Positions 43,480 through 53,581 of a DNA stretch of 64,000 bases are shown here, piece after piece (the first letter of the stretch is position 1; each line of letters opens with the position of its first letter). The translations under genes were made by a program, and so were the position numbers. The DNA is taken from NCBI RefSeq assembly GCF_004799285.1, contig NZ_SSND01000005.1, positions 124,001 through 188,000 on the forward strand, in the 5' to 3' direction. The stretch is from Aliigemmobacter aestuarii. GTDB lineage: Bacteria; Pseudomonadota; Alphaproteobacteria; Rhodobacterales; Rhodobacteraceae. The notes beneath the pieces are model-generated. The model had not been told where the DNA came from. It saw nothing but the letters and a program-made list of their open reading frames with translations, and searched no databases.

Positions 43480-43872
43480 ATGTCGCTGCTGCAATCCGCA
43501 ACCGAGGTGCGCGAACGCGCCTATGCCCCTTATTCCCGCTTCAAGGTCGGCGCGGCCCTCCGGGCGGCCTCGGGCGCCGTCTATCAGGGGTGTAACGTGG
43601 AAAACGTCGCCTATCCCGAAGGCACCTGCGCCGAGGCGGGGGCGATCGCCGCGATGGTGGCGGGCGGCGACACGGTGATCGCCGAGGTCTTCGTCATTGC
43701 CGACAGTCCCGAACCGGTGCCGCCCTGCGGCGGTTGCCGACAGAAGATCGCCGAATTCGCAGCGCCAGATGTCCGGGTCACGCTTTGCACCACGGACGGC
43801 AAGCAGAAGGCGATGACCGTGGCCGAACTTCTGCCCGGCGTCTTCACCGCAGCCCACATGGACCGCGCATGA
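43480..43872 (+). CDS. cdd: Cytidine deaminase
   Basis: A 130-residue zinc enzyme deaminating cytidine and deoxycytidine to uridine and deoxyuridine. Zinc ligands Cys50, Cys83 and Cys86 and catalytic Glu52 occur in GTCAEAGAI and PPCGGCRQ. This is the short homotetrameric type. The start at 43480 follows GGAAGGG. It is the first gene of the salvage operon and overlaps deoA by ATGA. Confidence 0.95.
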   Translation: MSLLQSATEVRERAYAPYSRFKVGAALRAASGAVYQGCNVENVAYPEGTCAEAGAIAAMVAGGDTVIAEVFVIADSPEPVPPCGGCRQKIAEFAAPDVRVTLCTTDGKQKAMTVAELLPGVFTAAHMDRA

Positions 43873-45179
43873 CCGACGCCCGCAGCATCATCGCCACGAT
43901 CCGCGACGGCGGGCAGCCCTCGGCCGGGGATCTGCGGTGGTTCGCCTCGGGGCTGGCGTCAGGCCATGTCACGGACGCACAGGCCGGTGCCTTCGCGATG
44001 GCGGTGCTGCTGAAGGGCTTGGGCGAGGAGGGCCGCGTCGCGCTGACCGAAGGCATGCGCGATTCCGGCAAGGTCCTGTCCTGGGACCTGCCCGGCCCGG
44101 TCATCGACAAGCATTCGACGGGGGGCATCGGCGATTGCACGTCGCTGCTGCTGGCCCCCGCGCTGGCCGCCTGCGGGGCTTATGTGCCGATGATCTCGGG
44201 GCGGGGGCTTGGCCATACGGGCGGAACGCTGGACAAGCTCGAGGCCATTCCCGGCTTCCGCACCGGGCTTTCCGAAGACGAGTTCCGCGCCCAGACCGCT
44301 ACCCTGCGCTGCGCCATCGTGTCGGCCAGCGCGGAAATCGCGCCCGCCGATCGGCGGCTCTATGCCATCCGCGACGTGACCTCCACGGTGGAATCGATCG
44401 ACCTGATCACTGCCTCGATCCTGTCCAAGAAACTGTCGGCGGGGCTTCAGGCGCTGGTGCTGGATGTCAAGACGGGCTCGGGCGCCTTCATGGTCCGGAT
44501 GGAGGACAGCCGCGCGCTGGCCCGGTCTCTGGTCGATACCGCCAATGGCGCGGGCTGCCGGACCAGCGCGCTGATCACCGACATGTCGCAGCCGCTGGCA
44601 AGCGCGGCGGGTAATGCGCTTGAAGTGATCGAGGTGATGGAAACCCTGACCGGCACATCGGTCAATCCCGCGCTCTGGGATGTGACGGTCGCGCTTGGCG
44701 GCGAGGCGCTGGCCTTGGCGGGGCTTGCCGCTGGCCCGCAGGAAGGCGAGGAGGCGATCGCGCAGGTGCTGGAAAGCGGGCAGGCCGCCGAATGGTTCGG
44801 GCGCATGGTCGCGGCGCAGGGCGGGCCTGCCGATTTCACCAGCCGTTGGGCGGATCGCCTGCCATCGGCCCCGGTGGTGGTCGAGGTGCCAAGCCCCCGG
44901 TCGGGCCATGTTTCGGCCATCGACGGGCGCGGCCTTGGCCATGCGGTCGTGCGCCTTGGTGGCGGGCGGCTGCGCGATGGCGACCGGATCAACCCCGCGG
45001 TTGGCCTTTCGGACCTTGCGGGGATCGGCGATGACGTGGGGCAGGGCGTGCCGCTGGCCCTTGTCCACGCCGCCACCCGCGAGGCCGCGGACGAAGCGGT
45101 GGCCGCCGTGCAGGCCGCCTATCGGCTGGCCGACAGCCCGCCCGCCGAGCCGCCCCTGATCTATGAAAGGATCGCCTGA
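43869..45179 (+). CDS. deoA: Thymidine phosphorylase
   Basis: A 436-residue enzyme of the pyrimidine nucleoside phosphorylase family that splits thymidine (and deoxyuridine) with phosphate. The signature [18 protein letters not shown] and the [17 protein letters not shown] segment are intact. The length fits DeoA. The start is fixed by the ATGA overlap with cdd. deoB follows after 2 bases. Confidence 0.95.
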   Translation: MTDARSIIATIRDGGQPSAGDLRWFASGLASGHVTDAQAGAFAMAVLLKGLGEEGRVALTEGMRDSGKVLSWDLPGPVIDKHSTGGIGDCTSLLLAPALAACGAYVPMISGRGLGHTGGTLDKLEAIPGFRTGLSEDEFRAQTATLRCAIVSASAEIAPADRRLYAIRDVTSTVESIDLITASILSKKLSAGLQALVLDVKTGSGAFMVRMEDSRALARSLVDTANGAGCRTSALITDMSQPLASAAGNALEVIEVMETLTGTSVNPALWDVTVALGGEALALAGLAAGPQEGEEAIAQVLESGQAAEWFGRMVAAQGGPADFTSRWADRLPSAPVVVEVPSPRSGHVSAIDGRGLGHAVVRLGGGRLRDGDRINPAVGLSDLAGIGDDVGQGVPLALVHAATREAADEAVAAVQAAYRLADSPPAEPPLIYERIA

Positions 45180-45181
45180 CC

Positions 45182-46402
45182 ATGCCGCGCGCCTTCCTGA
45201 TCGTGATGGACAGCGTCGGCTGCGGCGGTGCGCCCGACGCGGCGGCCTTCGGCGACGAAGGCGCCAACACACTGGGCCATATCGCCGCAGAATGTGCCGC
45301 GGGACGGGCCGACACGGGCCGCGCCGGCCCGTTGCGGATGCCCAACCTCGATGCCCTTGGTCTGGGGGCCGCGATCCGTCTGGCCTCGGGTCAGGCGGCG
45401 CCGGGGCTGGATGCCGCGCCCGAGGGGCGGTGGGGGGCCGCCACCGAGGTATCGCGCGGAAAGGACACGCCGTCGGGCCATTGGGAACTGGCCGGGGTGC
45501 CCGTGCCGTGGGATTGGCACTACTTCCCGAATACCGTCCCCGCCTTTCCGCCCGATCTGGTGCGCCGGGTCTGCGACCTGGCAGGCACCGAGGGCATCCT
45601 TGGCAATTGCCACGCCTCGGGCGTGCCGATCATCGAGGAACATTGCGCCGAACACCTACGTACAGGCTGGCCGATCTGCTACACCAGCGCCGACAGCGTC
45701 TTTCAGATTGCCGCGCATGAAGAGGCGTTCGGGCTGGACCGGCTCTTGAAGCTGTGCGCCGACCTTGCGCCACATCTGCATGCCATGAAGGTGGGGCGGG
45801 TGATCGCGCGGCCCTTCACCGGCGGGTGCGGGGATTTCCGGCGCACGCCGAACCGCAAGGATTTCGCCATCGCGCCGCCCGCGCCCACACTTCTGGACTG
45901 GGTGACAGGGGCCGGTCGGGCCACGCATGCGGTGGGAAAGATCGGCGACATCTTCTCGATGCGGGGGATCGGCGCGCTGCACAAGGGCAAGTCGGATGCG
46001 GATCTTTTCCAACATATGCACAGGCTTTTGGACGAGGCCGAAGAGGGTTCGCTGACATTTGCGAATTTCGTCGAGTTCGACAGCCTTTATGGCCATCGCC
46101 GCGACGTGGCGGGATATGCGCGCGCGCTGGAATGGTTCGATGCCGAGGCGGGCACCTTCCTTTCAGGGCTGAGGCCCGACGATCTGGCGATCTTCACCGC
46201 CGACCATGGCAACGATCCGACCTGGCGGGGCAGCGACCACACCCGCGAACGCGTGCCGGTTCTTTGTGCGGGTGCGGGCCGGGGCGAGATCGGCCATTGC
46301 GCTTTCGCCGATGTCGCGGCATCGGTGGCCGCCCATCTGGGCGTGCCGGTTCCGGTTGCAGCCCAGGCCACCGGCCAGCCCCCCGCAAGGAGCTTTCTGT
46401 GA
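45182..46402 (+). CDS. deoB: Phosphopentomutase
   Basis: A 406-residue alkaline-phosphatase-superfamily enzyme that converts deoxyribose 1-phosphate to 5-phosphate (and the ribose equivalents). Metal-binding elements are visible at the N-terminus ([13 protein letters not shown]) and the C-terminus ([18 protein letters not shown]). The length is normal. It takes the sugar phosphate released by deoA. It overlaps the next gene by GTGA. Confidence 0.96.
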   Translation: MPRAFLIVMDSVGCGGAPDAAAFGDEGANTLGHIAAECAAGRADTGRAGPLRMPNLDALGLGAAIRLASGQAAPGLDAAPEGRWGAATEVSRGKDTPSGHWELAGVPVPWDWHYFPNTVPAFPPDLVRRVCDLAGTEGILGNCHASGVPIIEEHCAEHLRTGWPICYTSADSVFQIAAHEEAFGLDRLLKLCADLAPHLHAMKVGRVIARPFTGGCGDFRRTPNRKDFAIAPPAPTLLDWVTGAGRATHAVGKIGDIFSMRGIGALHKGKSDADLFQHMHRLLDEAEEGSLTFANFVEFDSLYGHRRDVAGYARALEWFDAEAGTFLSGLRPDDLAIFTADHGNDPTWRGSDHTRERVPVLCAGAGRGEIGHCAFADVAASVAAHLGVPVPVAAQATGQPPARSFL

Positions 46403-47388
46403 CACGCGATCTGCCGAAACTCGAACTTCACCTGCATCTGGAGGGCGCGGCCCCCCCCGCCTTCATCCGGGGACTTGCGCAGGAAAAGAAGATCGACATC
46501 TCGGGCATCTTCGACGAGGCCGGGAACTACCGCTACAAGGATTTCTGGGATTTCCTGAAGGTCTACGAGGCCGCCACCAGCGTTCTGACCTCGCCTTCGG
46601 ACTATGCCCGCCTGACCCGCGCCGTGCTTGAGGAAAGCGCGGCCTCGGGCGTGATCTATTCGGAATGCTTCCTGTCGCCAGATTTCTGCGGCGGGCGCGA
46701 TCTGGGGGCCTGGCGCGAATATCTGCACGCGATCCGCGAGGCCGCCGATCAGGCCGAACGGCAGGACGGCATCATCCTGCGCGGCATCATCACCTGCATC
46801 CGCCATTTCGGTCCCGAGAAGGCGCGCGAAACGGCGGTCTGTGCGGCTGAAACCGCCGGCGACTGGATCGTGGGGTTCGGCATCGCGGGGGATGAAAAGG
46901 CGGGCAAGCCCCGGGATTTCCTGTGGTCCTTCGACTGCGCGCGCGAGGCCGGGCTGCGGCTGACGGCGCATGCGGGCGAATGGGGCGGGCCAGACAGCGT
47001 GCGCGATGCGCTGAACGATCTGCGGGTCGAACGCATCGGCCACGGTGTCCGCGCGATCGAGGATCTGGTGCTGGTCGATGAGCTGGCGGAACGCGGCACG
47101 GTGCTTGAGGTCTGCCCGGGATCGAACATCGCGCTCGGGATCTATCCGACATGGCGCGCCCATCCGATCGGCCAGCTTTACGACCGGGGCGTGAAGGTCA
47201 CGGTATCCACCGACGACCCGCCCTTCTTCCACACGACGATGACCCGCGAATACGACCGTCTGGCCGATGCCTTCGACTGGGACGCGGGCGTGTTCGAAAC
47301 GCTCTCCCGGACCGCGCTTGACGCGGCCTTTTGCGACAGCAAGACCAAGACCACCATCGCCAAGAAACTGGAGGCTGCCCATGCTTGA
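46399..47388 (+). CDS. add: Adenosine deaminase family protein
   Basis: A 329-residue amidohydrolase. Zinc ligands are in [18 protein letters not shown] and the STDDPPFF segment, with the catalytic Glu in HAGE and His in GHGVR. The context next to cdd, deoA, deoB and upp supports a nucleoside salvage role. The STDDPPFF end is closer to the pattern seen in adenine deaminase-type members than to the usual TDDP of adenosine deaminase, so adenine or another aminopurine is an alternative substrate. The start is GTG at 46399 with AAGGAG upstream. Confidence 0.85.
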   Translation: MTRDLPKLELHLHLEGAAPPAFIRGLAQEKKIDISGIFDEAGNYRYKDFWDFLKVYEAATSVLTSPSDYARLTRAVLEESAASGVIYSECFLSPDFCGGRDLGAWREYLHAIREAADQAERQDGIILRGIITCIRHFGPEKARETAVCAAETAGDWIVGFGIAGDEKAGKPRDFLWSFDCAREAGLRLTAHAGEWGGPDSVRDALNDLRVERIGHGVRAIEDLVLVDELAERGTVLEVCPGSNIALGIYPTWRAHPIGQLYDRGVKVTVSTDDPPFFHTTMTREYDRLADAFDWDAGVFETLSRTALDAAFCDSKTKTTIAKKLEAAHA

Positions 47389-48013
47389 CCATCTTACCGT
47401 CGTCGATCACCCGCTGGTGCAGCACAAACTGTCGATCATGCGCGACAAGAACACCTCGACAGCAGGCTTCCGCAGGCTTCTGCGCGAGATCAGCCTGCTT
47501 CTGGCCTATGAGGTGACGCGCGAACTGCCGATGACCGAGGTGGATATCGAAACCCCGTTGCAGACCATGAAGGCGCCCACCATCGACGGCAAGAAACTGG
47601 CGCTGGTGTCGATCCTGCGGGCGGGCAACGGCCTGCTGGACGGAATCCTCGAACTGATCCCGGCGGCGCGTGTGGGCTTTATCGGGCTTTACCGCGACCC
47701 CGAGACGCTGCAGCCGGTGCAGTATTACTGTAAGCTGCCCGACCAGCTTGAGGACCGCATCACCATCGTCGTCGATCCGATGCTGGCCACCGGCAATTCC
47801 AGCGCTGCGGCGATTTCGCTTTTGAAACAATCGGGTGCGAAGAATATCCGCTTCCTGTGCCTGCTGGCGGCGCCCGAGGGCATCAAGCGCATGGAAGAGG
47901 CCCATCCGGATGTGCCGATCGTCACAGCGGCAGTAGACAGCCACCTGAACGACCATGGATATATTGTCCCCGGGCTAGGGGATGCGGGCGACCGGATGTT
48001 CGGTACAAAATAA
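47381..48013 (+). CDS. upp: Uracil phosphoribosyltransferase
   Basis: A 210-residue type I phosphoribosyltransferase that makes UMP from uracil and PRPP. The PRPP loop is [15 protein letters not shown] and the uracil-binding segment [16 protein letters not shown] ends the protein. The start at 47381 overlaps the preceding gene by 8 bases. It is the last gene of the salvage operon. A weak ACCCC/GGGGT hairpin 9 bases beyond the stop may help termination. Confidence 0.96.
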   Translation: MLDHLTVVDHPLVQHKLSIMRDKNTSTAGFRRLLREISLLLAYEVTRELPMTEVDIETPLQTMKAPTIDGKKLALVSILRAGNGLLDGILELIPAARVGFIGLYRDPETLQPVQYYCKLPDQLEDRITIVVDPMLATGNSSAAAISLLKQSGAKNIRFLCLLAAPEGIKRMEEAHPDVPIVTAAVDSHLNDHGYIVPGLGDAGDRMFGTK

Positions 48014-48091
48014 GGGGGCGCCACCCCGAATCAGGGGTTTACTCGGAAACAATAGTGCCGCATGATTCCGCCCGTCTACATGGGGGTAGTC

Positions 48092-49711
48092 ATGCTGTTC
48101 AGGGTTATTTCCGCCGCATTGTTCGCGGCTGTCGCAGGGGTCCATGCCGCCGATGCGCAATCGGTGCGCAGCATCGGCGGCCCGGCGGAGCTTCCCCCGC
48201 CGAGCTACAAGGGCCAGTCCTATGTCGATAGCCGGGGGTGCGTCTTTCTTCGCGCGGGATATGGCGGCACGGTGAGCTGGGTGGCGCGCGTGACGCGCGA
48301 CCGCAAGCCGCTTTGCGGCTATCCCCGCACGCAGACGGCCGGAACATCCCCCGCGCCCGTGCCCAGGGCTGTCCCAGCCCCGGCCCAGTCCCCCGCCGCG
48401 ACGACCGTCGCCCGCGCCGCCGCGCCTGTGACAGCATCGGCCCCCAGTCCCCGGCCCGAACCGACCGTCATCACGGGCCCCTCGGCCCCGGTCGCCGCCG
48501 CGCCGGTGCAAGTCGCCCGCGCAGCCGCGCCGCAGTTGCGCCTTGGTGGCGGGGCTGCCCCCAGCCCGGCACCGGCCCCCACCGTGATCCCCGGCCCCGG
48601 ATCCCGCGCGGCACCTGCCCCGGTCGCTGTGGCCGCCGCGCCCGCGCCCGCCTATGTCGGTGACAGTACCGCCATCTATGCCCAGTTGCATGCTCAGGAA
48701 CGCGCCGCGCGCCCGACGCCGCTGGTGGTTCCCGGCGGTGTATCCAGCGGTGCCTCCGGCGGCATGGCTGCCGGGATGGCCATGGCCTGCGATCCCTCTG
48801 TGCCGGTTGCAAAGCGTTTCCGCACCAATGACGGGCGCAGCGTCGTGCTTTGCACGCGCGGCGATGGCTCGCTTGACGGGATCCAGGCCCCGATCATCGC
48901 CTCGGCCAGCGGTTTTGCCGCATGGCAGTTGCAGGGCGCGGTCGAGGCCGGTGGCAAGACATATTACAGCGGCGGTGGCGCCTCGGTCGTTCCCGCGCCT
49001 TCGACACGGGCCGCGTCTGCCGCCCGCGCGTCTGCCGCCCGCGCGTCTGGCGCCCGCGCGACTGGCCCGGCGCAGGTCCAGGTGGCCCCCGGTGTGACGG
49101 CCCCCGCGATTGCGTCCGCCCGTGGCTATGACGCCTGGATGCTGGGCACCAAGGGCGGTGCCGTGACCTATTCCGACCCGTCCACCGTGCCGGGCGTGAC
49201 CCATGTTCCCAAGGGATACCGCCCCGCGTGGCGCGACGGGCGGCTGAACCCGATGCGCGGCTATGGCACGATCGAAGGCCAGATGCAGCAGGACATGGTC
49301 TGGACGCGCGAGGTTCCCGCGCGCCTTGTGCCGCGCGATGCCGTGCCCCGGCGGGTTGTCGTCGTGTCGTCGAAATCCACCGCGCTTGAACCCGCCGCAC
49401 CGAAGGCCGCCGCGTCGAAGGTATCGGTTTCGGCCAAGGCGACGCCCAAGGCCACCGTGAATTCGGGCGTAAAGTCGGCCGGGCAGGGCGGGATTTACGT
49501 CCAGATCGGCACCTTCGGCCAGCCGGCGAACGCGGATGCCGCCAAGGCCCGGCTGCGGGCAGCGGGCCTTCCCATCGGGACGGCAAAGATCACCCGGGGC
49601 GGGCAGGCGATGCAGATTGTCCTGACCGGACCGTTCGCCGACGGCGGGTCGGCCCGATCCGCCCTCAACGCAGCCCGGCGCGCCGGGTTCGCGGATGCAT
49701 TCATCCGATAG
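48092..49711 (+). CDS. SPOR domain-containing exported protein
   Basis: A 539-residue protein: signal peptide (MLFRVISAALFAAVAGVHAADA), a small domain with two cysteines (residues about 35-75), a long Ala/Pro-rich low-complexity region, a middle conserved part with PMRGYGTIEGQMQQ, and a C-terminal SPOR domain (about 462-538, GGIYVQIGTFGQPANADAAKARL). SPOR domains bind denuded peptidoglycan at the septum, so a cell-envelope or division role is likely. In-frame ATGs at 48062 and 48080 are alternatives; 48092 gives the best signal peptide and has GGGGG upstream. Confidence 0.85.
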   Translation: MLFRVISAALFAAVAGVHAADAQSVRSIGGPAELPPPSYKGQSYVDSRGCVFLRAGYGGTVSWVARVTRDRKPLCGYPRTQTAGTSPAPVPRAVPAPAQSPAATTVARAAAPVTASAPSPRPEPTVITGPSAPVAAAPVQVARAAAPQLRLGGGAAPSPAPAPTVIPGPGSRAAPAPVAVAAAPAPAYVGDSTAIYAQLHAQERAARPTPLVVPGGVSSGASGGMAAGMAMACDPSVPVAKRFRTNDGRSVVLCTRGDGSLDGIQAPIIASASGFAAWQLQGAVEAGGKTYYSGGGASVVPAPSTRAASAARASAARASGARATGPAQVQVAPGVTAPAIASARGYDAWMLGTKGGAVTYSDPSTVPGVTHVPKGYRPAWRDGRLNPMRGYGTIEGQMQQDMVWTREVPARLVPRDAVPRRVVVVSSKSTALEPAAPKAAASKVSVSAKATPKATVNSGVKSAGQGGIYVQIGTFGQPANADAAKARLRAAGLPIGTAKITRGGQAMQIVLTGPFADGGSARSALNAARRAGFADAFIR

Positions 49712-49776
49712 TCGCAACGGCAAAAGGCCACGGACCCGTCAAAGCGGGCCGGACATCGGGCAGTGAAGACTCTTCT

Positions 49777-49811
49777 GACCCTCCTGATCTTCAGGGGGGT
49801 CCTTTCTTTTT
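49777..49811 (+). terminator. Rho-independent terminator of the SPOR gene
   Basis: GACCCTCCTGA/TCAGGGGGGTC form an 11-bp stem (one G-T pair) around a 3-base loop, followed by CTTTCTTTTT. It lies between convergent genes ending at 49711 and 49824. Confidence 0.88.
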
Positions 49812-49823
49812 GGCAAGGGTGGG

Positions 49824-50843
49824 TCAGTTGGCGCAGATCGCCCTGAGGCTGATCCAGTCGCCATCCGAAAGGGCCGGCCTTTCGGTGCCGTTTGGGAAGG
49901 GATCGGCCTCGATCAGGCCAAGCGTCGTTTCGCCGGACTTGTCCAGCGCATAGGCATAGGGGCTGGACGACAGCGAGGCCGCGGCGAAGGCCGCCAGAAG
50001 GTCGGCATCGGCCACCGGGGCAAGCGGTTCCTTCAGCAGGCGTTCGCCGTAATGCGAAAGGCTGCCCTCGTCGAACTCGCCCGAGGTCAGCAGCCCCAGC
50101 GTGGCGCGCACTCCGGCATGATCGAGAAGCGGCAGCATCGGGTCCGCCGCCCCGCCCCGCAGGGACGCGGCCAGCGCATATCCCGCCGCCACCTCGGGGC
50201 CGTCGTGATCCTCGAACAGGCTGCGATGCATCACGATCAGCCGCCCCGGAAGATGCAGCGCCAGGACTGGACCATCGGGCACGACCGCCAGGCGCGGCGG
50301 GTTCGCCCCGAAGACGGCGGTTGCGAAACGGGCCAGTGCCCGTTGCCCGGACGGATCGGCGCAGGGGGCACCGGTGAGCCGGGCCAGGTCGTTCAGGGCA
50401 AGCGTGCCGATATGTTCGCGCGTGGCCGTCGGCAGGACCGAGGCGGTATGCGACATCAATGTGCCGGGCAACCAGAACACCGCCAGCGCCCCAAGGCCCG
50501 CCACAAGCCCCGCGGTGATCACGGTGCGCAGTCGCCCCGGATGGGGGCGGGCGGATTCCAGCGCGCTGTGCACCGTCTCCAGCGCCTCGATCATCTCGGG
50601 ATCGTCCAGTTCAAGGCTTTCGGCCGCATCCTCGCCGGGGGCGTAAAGCGCCGGTGTCCCGCCCGCGTTCAGGCGCAGGATCGCAGGCAGCGACCAATGC
50701 GTCAGCGCGGTTTCGGTGCGCGGGTCCGACAGGATCAGAGATGCCTCGCCGAAATTGACGACGACGTCACGCCGCTGCGCCTCGGGCGTCTCGCGCCAAA
50801 GGCCAAGGCATTCCAGTCTGGCGTATTTCTTCAGCGCGGTCAT
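49824..50843 (-). CDS. M48-like membrane protein apparently lacking the HExxH motif
   Basis: A 339-residue protein: a soluble N-terminal domain (about 1-100), a single transmembrane helix (about 108-128), then a C-terminal domain. Residues 137-229 follow the layout of M48 peptidases attached to such N-terminal domains: LPTATREHIG...CADPSGQRALARF, then VVPDGPVLALHLPGRLIVMHRSLFED. Where the zinc motif HExxH should occur the sequence reads AAGYALAAS (219-227), so the active site seems lost. It is probably a pseudo-enzyme or a scaffold. The start at 50843 is chosen over an in-frame ATG at 50909 by family appearance. The assignment rests on pattern memory. Confidence 0.65.
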   Translation of the reverse strand: MTALKKYARLECLGLWRETPEAQRRDVVVNFGEASLILSDPRTETALTHWSLPAILRLNAGGTPALYAPGEDAAESLELDDPEMIEALETVHSALESARPHPGRLRTVITAGLVAGLGALAVFWLPGTLMSHTASVLPTATREHIGTLALNDLARLTGAPCADPSGQRALARFATAVFGANPPRLAVVPDGPVLALHLPGRLIVMHRSLFEDHDGPEVAAGYALAASLRGGAADPMLPLLDHAGVRATLGLLTSGEFDEGSLSHYGERLLKEPLAPVADADLLAAFAAASLSSSPYAYALDKSGETTLGLIEADPFPNGTERPALSDGDWISLRAICAN

Positions 50844-50919
50844 GCGCGGCTGCGGCCTGCTCGTAATCCGGTTGCGGGGCAGGATAGACAAATCCCCCGC
50901 CCGGAACAATCGCCCTGCA

Positions 50920-52551
50920 TCATTGCCCGATCAGCTTGGCCACGGCGCGCAATTCGAACTTCTGGATCTTGCCGGTCGAGGTCTTCGGCAGGTCGGCAAA
51001 GACGATATGCTTGGGCGTCTTGAACCCCGCCAGATGCGCGCGGCAATGCGCGATCAGATCAGCCTCGGTTGCGGTGGCGCCGTCCTTCAGCTCGACGAAG
51101 GCGCAGGGCACCTCGCCCCATTTGTCGTCCGGCTTGGCGACGACGGCACAAAGGAGCACGGCGGGGTGCTTCATCAGGATGCCCTCGACCTCGACCGAGC
51201 TTACATTTTCGCCGCCCGAGATGATGATGTCCTTGGCGCGGTCGGTGATCTTCAGATAGCCGTCGGGATGCTGGAAGGCGATGTCGCCCGACCGGAACCA
51301 TCCGCCCTTGAACGCCTCGCGCGTGGCCTGAGGGTTCTTGTAATAACCCTTCATCACCAGGTTGCCGCGCATCGCGATCTCGCCCAGGTGGGCAGCGTCG
51401 CGCGGCACGGGCTGGCCCTGGCTGTCATGCACCTCGGCCCCTTCCAGCATGGCCATCGAAACGCCGGTGCGCGCCTTCAGCGCGGCGCGGTCGTCGCCCG
51501 TGGCGGCATCCCATTCGGTCTGCCACAGGCATTCCGTCGCCGGGCCGTAGGTTTCCGTCAGCCCGTAGACCTGCGTCACGTTGAACCCCAGGGGTTCGAA
51601 GGCGGCCAGCGTCGCGGCGGGGGGCGGGGCGCCGGCGGTGAAGACCTCGATCACATGGGAAAACGTCCGGCGGTCTTCGGCGCGGGCGTTGATGATCGTG
51701 TTCAGCACGATCGGCGCGCCACCGAAATGGGTGACGCCCTCGTCGGCGATGCTGTCATAGATCGCCTTCGCGGTGATGTCGCGGCAGCAGACCAGCGTTC
51801 CGCCCATCATCGGGATCATCCAGGTGTGGCACCAGCCGTTGCAGTGAAACAGCGGCACGATCGTCAGGTACACCGGGAAAAGCTGCATCCGCCAGCCGAT
51901 GACGTTCGCCGTCGTCGCCAGATAGGCGCCGCGATGGTGATAGACCACGCCCTTGGGCCGTCCGGTGGTGCCGGATGTGTAGTTGATGGCGATCGATTCC
52001 CATTCGTCCTCGGGCATCAGGAACGGGCGGGCGGGATCGCCTTCGGCCAGAAGCTCCTCATACTCCAGATAATGGCCCGAGGGGGCGAAGCCCGCCTCGC
52101 GATCGGCACATTCGATGATCTGCGGGGCCGGGCCCGACATCGCCTTGATCGCGTCCTCGGCCAGTTTCAGAAAGGCGGTGTCAACCAGCACGATCTTTGC
52201 CCCGGCATGACCGAAGATATAGGCGACCGTATCGACATCGAGCCGCGTGTTGATCGTGTTCAGGATCGCCCCGGCGCCGGGCACGCCGAAATGCGCCTCG
52301 GCCTGGGCGGGGACGTTCGGCAAAAGCGTGGCCACCACATCGCCCGGCGCCACGCCCCGCCCCGCAAGGGCCGAGGCCAGCGCCCGGCAGCGCGCGGCAT
52401 GTTCGGCATAGCTGCGCCGGGTGCCTTTCCAGACAAGGGCGGTGCGGTGGCCAAAGATATCGGCCGCGCGGTTCAGGTGCGACAGGGGCGAAAGCGGGAC
52501 ATAATTCGCCGCGCAGCGTTCCAGCCCCGTCTCATCCGGCAACCAACCCAT
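50920..52551 (-). CDS. Acyl-CoA synthetase (AMP-forming)
   Basis: A 543-residue ligase of the ANL superfamily. The P-loop-like motif NYTSGTTGRPKGVVYHHRG, the QVYGLTETYGP segment, the GDIAFQHPDGYLKITDRAKD hinge and the C-terminal Lys in KTSTGKIQKFELR are all intact. Length and pattern resemble medium-chain or methylmercaptopropionate-CoA ligases (DmdB-like) known from marine Rhodobacteraceae, but no dmdC or dmdD neighbour is present, so the substrate is open. The start at 52551 follows GGAGGG. It diverges from a DMT transporter gene. Confidence 0.88.
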   Translation of the reverse strand: MGWLPDETGLERCAANYVPLSPLSHLNRAADIFGHRTALVWKGTRRSYAEHAARCRALASALAGRGVAPGDVVATLLPNVPAQAEAHFGVPGAGAILNTINTRLDVDTVAYIFGHAGAKIVLVDTAFLKLAEDAIKAMSGPAPQIIECADREAGFAPSGHYLEYEELLAEGDPARPFLMPEDEWESIAINYTSGTTGRPKGVVYHHRGAYLATTANVIGWRMQLFPVYLTIVPLFHCNGWCHTWMIPMMGGTLVCCRDITAKAIYDSIADEGVTHFGGAPIVLNTIINARAEDRRTFSHVIEVFTAGAPPPAATLAAFEPLGFNVTQVYGLTETYGPATECLWQTEWDAATGDDRAALKARTGVSMAMLEGAEVHDSQGQPVPRDAAHLGEIAMRGNLVMKGYYKNPQATREAFKGGWFRSGDIAFQHPDGYLKITDRAKDIIISGGENVSSVEVEGILMKHPAVLLCAVVAKPDDKWGEVPCAFVELKDGATATEADLIAHCRAHLAGFKTPKHIVFADLPKTSTGKIQKFELRAVAKLIGQ

Positions 52552-52648
52552 CGAATCCCTCCAAGATGTCCGCAAGATGTCGCAAACCGGCGGGCAGTGT
52601 GCGACGCGACGGGCTTCTTGAAAAGGCGAAACAACGAGATACCACCCC

Positions 52649-53581
52649 ATGCCACAGAATGACCGCACGCTGGCTGCCGCAGGGCTGATCCTGTTCTATG
52701 CCAGCTTCATCGGCTTTACGGACAATTACGTGCGCGTCATCGCCGCCGAAGCCGGTCTGTGGCAGTTCCATTTCACCCGCACCGCGCTGGCCGTTCCGAT
52801 GCTGATCGTCGCGGCGATGGTGATCGGGATGCGGTTGCGTCCGGTCAACACCGGCGCGGTGGTCGCCCGGTCGGCGATTCACGGGATGGCCATGCTGATC
52901 TATTTCGGCTGCCTGGCCTTCCTTCCGGTGGCGCAGGTCGCCGCAGGGCTGTTCACGGCGCCGATTTTCGTCCTGCTGATCTCGCGCTTCATGTTCGGAC
53001 ATGCGATCGGGCCGGTCCGGATCATCGCGGTGGCGATCGGCTTTCTGGGGGTCATCCTTGTTCTCGGGCCCGAGGCAATGGGCGGCGCGTCGGTGGCGGC
53101 GCTTCTGCCGGTGGTCGCGGGCGCGCTATATGCGATGGGGAATGTCGCCACACGGGAATGGTGCGGGCAAGAAACCGCCGGCACGCTTCTGGGGGGCTTC
53201 TTCATGGGGCTCGGCATCCTTGGGGCGATCGGCATGGTCGTTCTGGCGCTGGTGTCCGTTCCGGTGCCGGAAGGGGTGGCCGGTTTCGTGCAGCGGGGGG
53301 CGGTCTGGCCCCTGTCGGGCACCTTCTGGTTCTGGACCTGCGTGCAGGCGGCAGGGTCGCTGATCGGCGTGGGGTGCATGATCCGCGCCTATCAACTGAC
53401 GGATGCGGGCCGCGCCTCGGTTCTTGAATATGTCATCCTGCCCGCCTCGGCCATCTGGGGCTGGATCATCTGGGGCGAACGGCTGACCCTGCTTGCCATC
53501 GTTGGGATGGCGCTGATCACGCTGGCCGGGGTGATGATCGCCCTGCGCGCGCGCCAGCAGGAAACGCCGGTGGCGGCCTAG
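52649..53581 (+). CDS. DMT family (EamA) transporter
   Basis: A 310-residue protein with ten predicted transmembrane helices in two EamA repeats (the second beginning near GGASVAALLPVVAGALYAMG). The motif EYVILPASAIWGWIIWGERL in helix 9 is typical of the drug/metabolite transporter superfamily. It probably exports a small metabolite. Its stop TAG directly abuts the TAG stop of tdk on the other strand with no base between them. Confidence 0.9.
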   Translation: MPQNDRTLAAAGLILFYASFIGFTDNYVRVIAAEAGLWQFHFTRTALAVPMLIVAAMVIGMRLRPVNTGAVVARSAIHGMAMLIYFGCLAFLPVAQVAAGLFTAPIFVLLISRFMFGHAIGPVRIIAVAIGFLGVILVLGPEAMGGASVAALLPVVAGALYAMGNVATREWCGQETAGTLLGGFFMGLGILGAIGMVVLALVSVPVPEGVAGFVQRGAVWPLSGTFWFWTCVQAAGSLIGVGCMIRAYQLTDAGRASVLEYVILPASAIWGWIIWGERLTLLAIVGMALITLAGVMIALRARQQETPVAA

